A stretch of DNA of 64,000 nucleotides, taken from NCBI RefSeq assembly GCF_000715075.1, contig NC_134101.1:192406103-192470102 (forward strand), in the 5' to 3' direction. Shown here in pieces: positions 34,012 to 44,800 of the stretch; within the stretch, counting starts at the first letter, position 1; each line of letters starts with the position of its first letter. Made by a program: the position numbers and the translations under genes. The notes beneath the pieces are model-generated. The model had not been told where the DNA came from, ran no database searches, and was given only the letters and a program-made list of their open reading frames with translations. The stretch comes from Nicotiana tabacum (taxonomy: Eukaryota > Streptophyta > Magnoliopsida > Solanales > Solanaceae).

Positions 34012-35568
34012 ATGGTAGCTCAAGGCCCGAAATCTCCACTTACATATCAAACTCCTCAACCCACATATCAGACACCTCCACCCACGTACCAAGCACCACC
34101 ACCCACATATCAACCCGCATCGCCTAGATATTCCCAACCAGCCACTGCCTATCATACCTATAATTCCCAACCATCCCATTTCCAATCACCTCCAACTCAC
34201 CAAAATATTCCAAGACCACGACCAAACTTTGACCGTAAGCCATCCAGACAGTACACTACTATTGCTGAACCCATCGACCAACTGTATGAAAGGTTGAAAG
34301 TCGCTGGTTATGTCACCCTTATTCTTGTTGTGGCATTAGAGAACCCATCCCAATGGGTTAACCCAAACAAAACCTGTGCATACCATTCCGATATGAAAGG
34401 GCACACTATTGATGAATGTCGTACATTGAAAGATAAGATCCACACGCTGATTGACAACAAGGTCATACAGGCGAAGGAAGCCACACCTAATGTCCTCAAC
34501 AACCCTCTCCCTGATCATAGAGGTGGTGGAGTGCATGTGATAGAGGCGAACGAAGAGTGGGATCTTGAGGGTTCAATCGGGCTTATTCGAGAAGGCAATG
34601 AATTTAAACTTGCAGTAACACTCACTCCCATTGTAGTACAGACTCAGGCACCGTTAAAAGTTAAGATAACTGCATTAGTTCCGTTTGAGGTAGAGATAGC
34701 TCCGACTGCAGCCACCCCTGTTCCATTTGAAGTGGAAGTGGCTACACCTTTCATGGTGACAGTATCAACCACACCTCCTTTCGACACAAAACTAATACCA
34801 TGGGATTATGTTGCCGAGGCTAGGCGAAAAGGGAAGGCAAAAATGGAGGAATCTGATGTTGTGCAAGGAATGACCAGGACCAGGATAATCTATACACCCG
34901 AACACTTGGGAGGACCAAGTAAGGATGCTGCTACAAAGAAGCCTGTCATTGAAATAGGACTAGATATCCTTTGGAGGAAAGTGCAAGCAAGGGAATATTC
35001 CGTCATTGATAATTTGAACAAAACCCCAGCCCATATATGCATACTGTCATTGTTGAAGAATTCAGAGGCACATAAGAATGCTTTTATGAAGGTGTTGAGT
35101 GAAGCCTACGTGCCTAACAATATCACCTGTGGAGAGATGGCCAATATGGTAAGGCAGGTGCTGGAAAGTCATAAAATAATCTTCCACGAAGATAAGTTAC
35201 CGCTTGAAGGGTTGAATCACAATAGAGCATTGCATATCACAGTGCAATTTGAAGACAAGTTCATTGCCATGGTTTTGGTTGATGGAGGTTCAAGCCTCAA
35301 TATTTGTCTGTTGGATCCTCTGAAAAGACTAGGCAAAGGTTTCCATGAAATACGGGCAGGGAGCATGAATGTGAAAGCTTTTGATGGGTCCCAAAGGGCC
35401 ACGATTGGGGAAATTAATCTTTGTCTACAGATGGGGCCAACTTGGTTCGACGTTGAATTTCAAGTGCTCGACACATCGGCCTCATACAATCTTCTATTGG
35501 GCCGACCATGGATACATGTTGCTGGGGCTGGGGCTTCCACACTACATCAAGCTGTGAAATTCGAATAG
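34012..35568 (+). CDS. Ogre A gag C-terminus plus aspartic protease (518-codon frame)
   Basis: The longest intact frame in the window. Residues 1-60 are a TYQTP/PPPTYQ repeat tract. A zinc-knuckle-like CAYHSDMKGHTIDEC lies near residues 122-136. Near residues 415-430 comes the protease active site LVDGGSSLNICLL, with Gly in the second place instead of Ser or Thr (DGG), and LLLGRPWIHVAGA closes the fold. The frame ends at TAG 35566-35568, probably a former TGG. The protease would cut the polyprotein. Upstream gag is joined by a frameshift, so it is not expressed as a normal polyprotein. Confidence 0.8.
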   Translation: MVAQGPKSPLTYQTPQPTYQTPPPTYQAPPPTYQPASPRYSQPATAYHTYNSQPSHFQSPPTHQNIPRPRPNFDRKPSRQYTTIAEPIDQLYERLKVAGYVTLILVVALENPSQWVNPNKTCAYHSDMKGHTIDECRTLKDKIHTLIDNKVIQAKEATPNVLNNPLPDHRGGGVHVIEANEEWDLEGSIGLIREGNEFKLAVTLTPIVVQTQAPLKVKITALVPFEVEIAPTAATPVPFEVEVATPFMVTVSTTPPFDTKLIPWDYVAEARRKGKAKMEESDVVQGMTRTRIIYTPEHLGGPSKDAATKKPVIEIGLDILWRKVQAREYSVIDNLNKTPAHICILSLLKNSEAHKNAFMKVLSEAYVPNNITCGEMANMVRQVLESHKIIFHEDKLPLEGLNHNRALHITVQFEDKFIAMVLVDGGSSLNICLLDPLKRLGKGFHEIRAGSMNVKAFDGSQRATIGEINLCLQMGPTWFDVEFQVLDTSASYNLLLGRPWIHVAGAGASTLHQAVKFE

Positions 35569-36151
35569 AACCATCAGGAAGTGACCATTCACGAAGACAA
35601 GAGTAACCCTATTTACACCAGTCAAACCATCCCGATTATTGGAAATAGAAGAAGGTTAGGAGGAGAAACCTTTCATCACATCGAACGTGTCAATGCCGTT
35701 GAAAAGGACAAATGGTGGAGTAGCAAAATAGAAAGCATATTGGCATGGTCCAGGTATGAACCTGGCAAAGGACTTGGAAAGAATTTCCAGGGTATTACTA
35801 AGTCAATTTAGGTGAAGTGTCACGGTACTACCTTCGGGATCAGATATAGTATACATGGCAGGAGTACGATAATTGGTCGCCTCCATGGCGCGGACCTTAT
35901 TATCCTCTCGAGCAACCACTGACGCATCTGGATCAGACTTTTCACCAAGCTGACACAATATGGGGAACTGCAGAAGAAGAAGCGTTAGCGGGGCTGAGGA
36001 ATCTATTCATGGAGGATAAAGACATGGACTGCAGGTCAATAATTGAGGAAGAGGAGGAGGAGGAAGAAGGCCTCACTATTCAGATTGTGGAGAAGGGAGC
36101 TATTCTCAGGAACTAGACCGCCACACCATCCCGGGCTCGCCGAGTCCCTGG
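35569..36151 (+). pseudogene. Ogre A G-patch-like linker between protease and intron
   Basis: After the stop the same protein resumes as NPIYTSQTIPIIGNRRR and DKWWSSKIESILAWSRYEP, then GKGLGKNFQGIT: a Gly-rich pattern like a G-patch (PF01585). A TAG at 35809-35811 ends the frame, and an acidic stretch (IIEEEEEEEEGL) leads to a TAG at 36115 and then the intron donor. In this family the region links protease to RT. Ogre B keeps the same motif. Confidence 0.7.
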
Positions 36152-36340
36152 GTAGCTTGGCAGATTTTATTCCTATAGCCATTCTAGGCATTTAAGATTT
36201 TTCAGTAATTTGCTTTTAAGATTCACTTGTTTCAAAATAAATGCTCGATTCATCGAGACGTACTCGTTTGTATGTTTTAAGTATTAATCAAATGCATTGC
36301 TCTTTATTATTTATTATTATCTTTCATTTTTTTTCTACAG
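36152..36340 (+). other. Ogre A intron between protease and RT
   Basis: Donor CCTGG/GTAGCTTGG and acceptor TTTTCTACAG/CGTTATTG define 189 bp with T-rich content. The reading frame of the pol exon (VTFLDEPVTVTCNEA) starts right after the acceptor. An intron here is a known Ogre feature. Confidence 0.8.
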
Positions 36341-37455
36341 CGTTATTGTTACTTTCCTTGATGAACCGGTGACTGTGACATGTAATGAGGCAACACAACA
36401 TGAGAATAGTGATTCGGATGAAAAAAGACAAGATACCTGAGGAAGTTGTGAGGGAATTTGAAAATTTTGAGAATAAGCCTAAGTCCAACTTGGACGAAAC
36501 CGAAGCAGTAAATTTGGGGAACGCCGAGACCATCAAGGAGACTCGCATCAGCATTCACTTATCACCAATGGAAAAGGAAGAGTACATCCGCTTCTTAAAA
36601 GAGTATGAGGACATTTTCGCATGGTCATATGATGACATGGCTGGTTTGAGCACGTCCATAGTGGCTCACAAGTTGCCTACTAATCCCATGTGTCCGTCGG
36701 TGAAGCAAAAACTCAGAAAATTCAAACTAGACATGAGCCTGAATATTAAGGAGGAAGTTACTAAGCAGATCAAAGCCAAAGTTCTCAGGGTGGTTGAGTA
36801 CCCAACCTGGTTAGCTAACATTGTACCAGTTCCGAATAAAGATGGGAAAGTCAGAGTATGTGTTGACTATCGGGATTTAAACAAAGCAAGACCCAAAGAT
36901 GACTTTCCATTGCCAAATATACACATCCTGATCAGCAACTACACCAAGAATGAACTCCAATCCTTTGTGGATTTCTTCGTAGGCTATCACCAGATTTGGA
37001 TGGACGAAGAAGACGCAGAGAAAACTTCTTTTATTACACCATGGGGGGTATATTGCTACAAGATGATGCCATTTGGTCTAAAGAATGATGGGGCTACCTA
37101 CATGAGAGCCATGATAACTATCTTCCATGATATGATACACAAGGAAATAGAGGTGTATGTGGACGACGTCATTATCAAATCCAAGAGGGTCGCAGATCAC
37201 ATAGCAGACTTGAGAAAGTTCTTTTACAGGTTAAGGAGGTATAATCTGAAGCTGAACCCCGCAAAGTGTGCATTCGGGGTTCCCGCAGGAAAGTTATTGG
37301 GATTCATCTTTAGCCGTCGAGGGATCGAGATACATCCGTCTAAAGTTAAGGCTATTCAGGTGTTACCGCCACCTAGGAGAAAAAAGGACGTGATGAGCTT
37401 CCTAGGACGTCTCAACTATATCAGTTGTTTCATAGCACAGTCCACAGTCATGTGA
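36341..37455 (+). pseudogene. pol: Ogre A reverse transcriptase
   Basis: After a first short stretch and a one-base frame change near 36425-36440, the 356-codon frame covers the RT: PTWLANIVPV, RVCVDYRDLNKARPKDDFPL, FVGYHQIWMDEEDAEK, YKMMPFGLKNDGATYMRAM and the catalytic YVDD at 37156-37167 (about residue 258), then LLGFIFSRRGIEIHPSKV. All three catalytic Asp are present. The frame ends at TGA 37453-37455, where RNase H should follow directly. It shares its architecture with Ogre B 13021-14377. Confidence 0.9.
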
Positions 37456-38368
37456 ACCCATCTTCAAGATGCTGAGGAAAGATGCCGAGACAAGCTGGAC
37501 CGAGGATTATTAGAAAACTTTTGACAAAATCAAGGAGTACCTATCCACACTACTAGTTCTGGTCCCACCGGAACCAAGACGGCCTTTGCTACTCTATCTA
37601 TCTGTGTTGGATGGAGCCTTTGGATGCATTCTGGGACAACATGATGAGACAGGAAGAATGTAGCAAGACATATACTACTTGAGTAAGAAGTTCACACCTT
37701 ACAAAGCATGGTACTCTCTGCTAGAGCGCACTTGCTATGCTTTGACCAGGACAACTCAGAAATTGAGACATTATTTCTGTGCTTATACCACATACCTCAT
37801 ATTCAGGATGGACCCTTTAAAGTATATATTTCAGAAACCCATGCCGACTGGAAAGTTGGCCAAGTGGCAGATACTGTTAAGTGAGTTCGATATCGTCTAT
37901 GTAACTCAAGAGGTGGTCAAAGGACAAGCATTGGTAGATCATCTTGCTGAAAATCCGGTGGGAGGAGAATATGAACCCTTGAAAACGTATTTTCCTGATG
38001 AAGAAGTGTCATTTGTAGGAGAGGACATTACCGAAGCATACGACGGTTGGAGGATGTTCTTTGACAGAGCTGCAAATTTCAAAGGAGTGGGCATTGGAGC
38101 AGTTTTGGTATCAAAAACGGGTCAACATTATCTGGTATCTGCTAAACTCAAATTTCCCTTCACCAATAACATGGCGGAGTATGAGGCCTGCATACTAGGA
38201 GTCAACATGGCAATGGACATGAATATTCAGGAGCTTCTAGTAATTGGTGATACAAATTTTCTTGTGCATCAGGTACAAGGAGAATGGGCCACCAATAATT
38301 CCAAGATATTGCCATATCTGCACCATGTGCAGGAATTGAGAAAGAGGTTCACGAAGATAGAGTTCTGA
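37456..38368 (+). pseudogene. pol: Ogre A RNase H plus archaeal-type second RNase H
   Basis: A short broken stretch (stops near 37511 and 37661) is followed by the frame 37679-38368. It begins in the first RNase H and connection region (YLSKKFTPYKAWYSLLERTC), then carries the second RNase H: MFFDRAANFKGVGIGAVL, NNMAEYEACILGVN, LVIGDTNFLVHQV. The catalytic Asp, Glu and Asp are present. The fourth, in RNEFADTLA, lies just past the TGA at 38366-38368. A dual RNase H is characteristic of the Tat/Ogre clade. Confidence 0.85.
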
Positions 38369-39778
38369 CATGTGCCCAGAATTCGGAATGAGTTCGCCGA
38401 TACATTGGCCACTTTATCATCCATGATACAGCATCCAAATAATAATTACATTGATCTTATCTTGGTGAGAATTCATAATCAGCCGGTATATTGTGCCCAT
38501 GTTGAAGAAGATACAGATGGAAAACTTTGGTTCCATGACATCAAGGAGTATTTGGCGAAAGGAGAATATCTGGAGCATGCAAACCACACTCGAAAACGCA
38601 CACTCCGGATATTGTCCAATCACTTCTTCCATAGCATAGGAAATTTGTACAGGAGAACTCCTGATTTGGGACTACTAAGATCTGTCGACGCAAAAGAGGC
38701 TTCTAAGCTACTTGAGGAGATACATGCTAGGACCTGCGGCTCACATATGAATGGTTTTGTCTTAGCCAAGAAGATACTAAGGGTCGGTTGCTTTTGGATG
38801 ACCATGGAGACAGACTGCGTCCAATACGTCTGCAAATGCTACAAATGCCAAGTGCACGCTGATATGATAAAGGTTCTACCAAATGAGCTCAATACCACAA
38901 GCTCACCTTGGCCATTCGTCGTCTGGAGAATGGACGTCATCGGTCCAATCGAGCCCACTGCTTCAAACGGGCACAGGTTTATTCTGGTGGCCATTGATTA
39001 CTTCACAAAATGGGTAGAAGCTACATCTTACAAAGGTATAACAAAGAAAGTCGTCGCAGACTTTGTCAAAGATCGTATCGTTTGTCGATTCGGGGTTCTC
39101 GAGTCCATTGTTACTGATACCGCTGCCAATCTCAACAGTGATTTGATAAAAGCCTTGTGTGAAACTTTCAAAATCAAACACAAGAATTCCACAGCCTATA
39201 AACCTCAGATTATTGGAGTCGTAGAAGCCGCCAACAAAAATATCAAGAAGATACTAAGGAAGATGGTAGAAAACCACAAACAATGGCACGAGAAGCTACC
39301 TTTCGCTTCGTTGGGATACCGCACCATGGTTTGAACATCAACCGGAGCAACTCCCTACATGTTGGTCTATGGTACTGAGGTTGTCATCCCAGCTGAGGTA
39401 GAGATTCCTTATTTAAGAATCATACAAGAAGCTGAACTCAGTGATGCAGAATGGATAAGGAACCGCTATGAACAATTGGCCCTTATAGATGGAAAAATGA
39501 TGAACGTAGTATGTCACGGTTAGCTTTCCAAGAACAGGATGTCCAGAGCTTTCAACAAAAGGGTCAAACCAAAACAATTTGCACCAGGACAGCTAGTGCT
39601 GAAGAAGATCTTCCCACATCAAGATGAAGCCAAAGGGAAATTCTCTCCCAATTGGCAAGGTCCATACATGGTTCCTAGGGTGCTGACAGGAGGAGAACTC
39701 ATACACGCAGAGATGGATGGAGAAATCTGGCCAAAACCAATCAATTCAGACACAGTCAAGAGATACTATGCTTAGATT
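38369..39778 (+). pseudogene. pol: Ogre A integrase
   Basis: The frame continues from the second RNase H (RNEFADTLATL) to integrase: an HHCC zinc region (EIHARTCGSHMNGF, then CKCYKC), and the DDE core in RMDVIGPI, SIVTDTAANL and GVVEAANKNI, so the catalytic triad is intact. Stops interrupt it at 39332-39334 (TGA, likely from CGA) and near 39522 (TAG, likely from CAG). The C-terminal part (SPNWQGPYMV, EIWPKPINSDTVKRYYA) ends at TAG 39773-39775. There is no chromodomain, as expected for this clade. Confidence 0.9.
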
Positions 39779-39910
39779 ATTTACATTTCCTAATCTGATG
39801 TAATTGAACTACGCTTGACCTGATTCCCATTTAAGAGGAGATACATAGGCAGCCCTATGGGTTCGGTCATATTATAATAAAATTTCCATTTCCCCCAAAA
39901 TTAGAAACTG

Positions 39911-40125
39911 GGGCAGAATTTTGAGGAGGACCCTCAAAATTCCAAAGTAAGTCCAGCCAACGCCAACATATGTCAGACGGTCAGAAATCGGTTAAGAAAT
40001 TGGGGCAGAATTTTGAGAAGGATTCTCAAAATTCCGAAGAAGGTTCAACAAAGTTCGCAAACAGCCGAAGGATCATCCACCAAACTAGGGCAGAATTTTG
40101 ATGAGGACCCTCAAAATTCTAACAT
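39911..40125 (+). repeat. Three spaced hairpins after Ogre A pol
   Basis: Hairpins at 39916-39942, 40008-40034 and 40093-40119. The first pairs GAATTTTGAGG with CCTCAAAATTC; the second pairs GAATTTTGAGAA with TTCTCAAAATTC; the third has one mismatch. Each is preceded by (T/A)GGGGCA or AGGGCA. Ogre B has the same three in the same order. Confidence 0.85.
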
Positions 40126-40499
40126 GAGAAAGCTGCAATGTCTCTGGAATGTGTTGCAGTCACTAGTTCATCTAAAACTCACTTGATATATCAATATGTT
40201 TCTAAAATGACTTTATTTTTATCAATAATTTCATATTTTCGAAAACTCTATTTTTATAACAGTCAGGCGTTACCAGGGAAACTCAAATAAGACCTTCAGA
40301 ACGGAACAAAGCAAGGCCAGCAAATAGAAGCACGAACCAACCTCTCCTCACAAAACTTACAATTTTTCTTTGAACGCAGGCACATTTGACATAGCGATAG
40401 CCTTCGCAAACATGTATTCACAAAGTGAATTCACTATCAATCCGTCCATCAGACACCAAATATATCTCTAGCTAAGAAATATATACTACTCTTATTTTC
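40126..40499 (+). other. Ogre A 3' non-coding spacer
   Basis: No coding frame or repeat of note between the hairpin trio and the hairpin-repeat array. It aligns loosely with Ogre B 19740-20104. Confidence 0.5.
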
Positions 40500-41105
40500 T
40501 ACTCACTCTTTGCATGGGACTAAGCCTTGTCCTGCATACTTGCTAATCCTTGCCTCCATATCTGCATGAGGCTAGTCCTTGCCTCCCCATTTGCATGAGG
40601 CTTATCCTTGTCTCCATAACTTCATGAGGCTAATCCCTACCTCCAAATCTTTATGAGGCTAATCCTTGCCTCCCTGTTTGCATGAGGCTAATCCCTGCCT
40701 CCATATCTGCATGAGGCTAATCATTACCTCCCTATTTGCATGAGACTAATCCCTGCCTCCATACCTGCATGAGGCTAATCCTTGCCTCCATACTTGCATG
40801 AGGCTAATCTTTGCCTCCCTGTTTGCATGAGGCTAATCCCTACCTTCATACCTGCATGAGGCTAATTCTTGCCTCCACATCTGCATAAGGCTAATCCATG
40901 CCTCCATATTTGCATGAGGCTAATCCCTGCCTCCACATCTTGCATGAGGCTAATCCCTGCCTCCACATCTGCATAAGGCTAATTCTTGCCTCCCTACTTG
41001 CATGAGGCTAATCCCTGCTTCCACATCTGCTTGAGGCTAATCCCTGCCTTCATATCTGCATGAGGCTAATCCTTGCCTCCCCATTTGCACGGAGACTAAG
41101 CATTG
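40500..41105 (+). repeat. Ogre A array of GAGGC...GCCTC hairpin repeats
   Basis: About 22 units of 24-30 bp: TGCATGAGGCTAATCCCTGCCTCC plus a short AT-rich joint. Nearly all use the arm pair GAGGC with GCCTC around TAATCC(C/T)T. A few differ by one base or use GAGAC. The homologous Ogre B array mixes three arm classes. Confidence 0.9.
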
Positions 41106-41219
41106 TCCCTCCTTGAATAAATATTGATCTATTCTAGTACTATCTATTTGCTTTTCAATCGGGCTAAGCCCTGCCCCGCATTCCACAAGACTAAGCCTTG
41201 TCTTGGTAGCATCTTATTA

Positions 41220-41510
41220 TTGCATCTCATAGGCTGAAATATCGCCAACCTATCCAAAGGTGTCATAGTCTAAAAGGTATCATCCTCATAGCCGGAAGAC
41301 ACAATGCCATGGCCTGAGGATCTCTCAAATTCGCATATCATTATTCAAAGGCGTTATGGTTCGGAGGCACCATCTGCATGGCCCGAGAACACCATTTCAT
41401 GGCCTGCGAATCCCTCACTAAAAAATTCACGTCCTAGGACATCATGGTTCAAGGACGTCATCCTTAACCGTCCGGAGACAACTTTCATGGTCCAAAGGGA
41501 ATCTGTATTA
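41220..41510 (+). repeat. Degenerate CATGGCC-type repeats, Ogre A
   Basis: Recurring CATGG(C/T)C(C/T)GA(G/A)GA and CATCAT words, as in Ogre B 21030-21310. Confidence 0.65.
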
Positions 41511-41859
41511 TGTTTAAATTTTCGCACAAATACATGTTCGTAGCATCTCTTTATCTGCAGGTGACCAGCAAGCAGTCGCTATCCTAGTAGGAGCGACCTC
41601 GCTCCAGTTCAACTATCTCAAACCTGGACCGTTCACCATAACCACTCTTGCATCACTCCAAAATCTCGCATCCATTCTTGTAATGACTTTATCGGTATAT
41701 TCCGTTAATGAATCCAAAACTACACGTGGCCTAATTCCTGTAAAATCAGGGATATGTAGGCAGCTCAAAGATCAGAGTCCGGCCTCTGTCTTTCAAAACA
41801 TCCCATCCAGTCAAAATTGGCCATCATTTCTTTACCCGGTAACTCTTTTCATCCTTCCC

Positions 41860-41876
41860 GGGTAAAAAAAGGCAGG
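41860..41876 (+). promoter_or_regulatory. Polypurine tract of Ogre A
   Basis: GGGTAAAAAAAGGCAGG immediately precedes the 3' LTR start TGTAGATCCC. Confidence 0.7.
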
Positions 41877-44800
41877 TGTAGATCCCAGTTCTTCCCATAA
41901 TATTTCAAAACTATGCCTGGGCATCAATTAGTATTTTTTATACAATTTTTGCATTTTTAAATATTTTAACAAATTTCTCCTAGCATTTATTTTTATAAAA
42001 CAATCATTAAATTGCATCACAAATAGTTTTAATAATTTTTTGTGGCTTAATTTTATTATTTGCATTCGTATTAAGTTTCAATTATTGCACAAATAGTCAT
42101 ATCTGTATTTTAATATGCCATTGCAATTACTTAGCAATTATAGCCTATGCATGCATTATTACATAATTTTACCGAAAAATAGCCTTTTATATTTTTAAAA
42201 TATTAAGTAATTACTTTAAAACATTTTCATGCATGAAAATCATTTTTTTATAATTTATTAACCATTTTTTTTTAAATTATTTTAGCAATTAATTAGGTAT
42301 TTCACAAATAGCCCTTTTTCATTTAAAATCTAGCCTATTAACCAGCCCAATACCCTTGTAATACCAGCCCAATACCCCTTTAATACCAGCCCAATTTACA
42401 CAAGCTCAATCTGCACCTACCCGATCCAAGATCCCCATCAAATCGTGGCCATTGATCCTTTAGATCAACGGTCTACATCAATACTTGCCTTTTTTAATCA
42501 AACGACTCCATAAACCCTAATCATTTCCTCCACACAGCCACCCTTGGATCCCCTTCTCTCTGGTTCTCTCTGAAACCAACCCCTAACCCTAATCGTTGTC
42601 GCCTAAAATCAGCCCTAATCCTTTGAATCCGTGTCCGATCAATGGCATCCTATGGCTGTACAAAGTCTCTACTTGTCTCATATCCCCTTGGTTGTTTGAT
42701 TATGTGGTTTTTGTGGAAGAACCTCGAAGAGATCTGGTCCATATCTCGTTTAAAGCTCTTCAAGGGTTCGTCCATAGTTTGCGAGTAATTTCTATCGAAG
42801 TTCTATGGTTCAAATCTCTGGTCCAAAACCAGGTTTCCTTTACCCCTCCCCTTTCTCCTCAAAACCCTAATATTTGGACCTGAATCCGTCCCGATCTTTG
42901 TATATCTAGAAGGATTCTGAGTTTGTCAATACCTTTTCTTTAAAGATCTCTTGTTTCTTTTCTGTTAACCGATTTTAGCACTATATTTTGGTTTCATTGC
43001 TATCCACTGTTTGAATCTCTGCATACTTGAAATGTTTTTCATGTTTCTGTGATTTTTTTTTAAGTTTCTCTTATTCCTCTACTACTGACCGATTTTAAAC
43101 ACTACAACACTTCAGGTTTTTCGACTTATATGACTTCTTGTTTGTTCAAATCTCTGTATGTTGACACACTTTCCAGTTTTCTTCTTTAAGTTTCTCCAAA
43201 CTAGGGTTTCCCGAAAATTTCTTTCTCCAAAACGTTTGATGATTTTAAGTGTTTAATCTTCTGTTTCTTGTGTGTTTAATCCGATTTCATGAAGATTGCT
43301 TTAACCCTAACTTACTTATGCTAAAAACCCTAATTTTTTGATATTATTGTTTGGATTCTGAGTTTATAGATTACTTGTGTACTGACTTTATCCTATGCTT
43401 TGGTTTCTGTGATTTTCCCCTAATATGCCTCTATTGATGTTCTTGGTTCGATTTTTCTACTGATTATATATGTCTATGTTCATTTTTTTGCCTATCCATG
43501 GTAAATCTATACTTTTCTCCTTAAATCAGTGATTGATTTGGATTCTTGATTTATCAATTTATTTTGTTAAGACCTATGTGCTAATTCCTCACTATTTCCT
43601 TTATTTACAATCTTGATTAGCTTTCTTACCTTATTCAATTAACCATGATATTCACTAATTCTTCACTAATCATTTCCTTAATTAAACTTTTGTCTATTTA
43701 CCCCTAATTGCTCATTTGATTTTCTTTCCTTAAATGTATTATGCCTTTACCGTTAGTTAACTACCCTTAATTAAGGGAAAATTATACTAATTGGTGTATA
43801 ATTGATTATATGGCTTCCTTAATTGCAGAAGGGTTGATTCCCTTTACCTTATTTTCCTTGCTCTTAACTGCTATATATACTCTCCTTTACTCCTCACTTC
43901 TACACAGGAACATTAGTTCATCTACACTTTCACACTCTCAAGAGCTCTCTATTCTCTTCTGTTACTTGTAATTCTCACTAGTCCAGCCGGCTGTAAGCCA
44001 AGGCTGGCTACTTGCACCATCTCTGCTCTATACTCTGTATTATCTCCTTAACTGGTATGTCCTGATTCAGTTCCCATTCCAGAACTGTGTGTTTCTTTGT
44101 TGCTGCAGTCAATAGTTGAGATTTCCAGTTCTATTTGCTATTCTAATGTCTTATGCTCAATATGTAACCAACATGCTTAGATTACACTTCCTATTTACTG
44201 TATCACTCAGCATGTTTAAGTTTATTCTGTTAAAAGTTATAGCTAGTATACTGTTTAGCATGTCAATCCTGCTTTAGATAATTTATTCACTAGCATGTCC
44301 AAGCTGTATTGTGTGTTTACTGTCTCACCCAGCATGACTAAATTCTGTTTGTTCTGTATGTGATTAGTATTTCTAAAACCTTGAATGTTTCATGAAGTGT
44401 TTGTCTAGCTTGTTCATCTAAGTCTAACTTAATTCACCAATGAGATCATGTTTGTGTGTAAGACCTGTGTATTCTCAACATATCTTTGTAATTAACTGAT
44501 TAATTCCATAACTTCTTGAGGAATCTGTGTATCACTAAGGTGAATTCTAGGTGTCCCCTACCCCTTTCTCCTTATGTGAAGTCTGTTTGCCAAAGTGTTT
44601 TCTGAAGCTATTCTAGGATTGGTATTCTGATTTCAAGATGTTTTTTTTTCATGCTTTCCAACTATTGTTTTACTCAAACTAGTACAGGTTTTCAGAAAAC
44701 TCTTTTCACTCCTAAGACCTTTCTTTATACTATTTACTAAACTCTTTCAAATCATTATGCACTCTCACATTACTCTTAGATTACTAAGTCCTGCCCCTCT

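Noticed and set aside
38372..39334. Separate gene start at 38372 in the integrase region
   Set aside because: The start is only a GTG codon after a stop in the continuous pol frame. It is the same polyprotein broken by one nonsense change.
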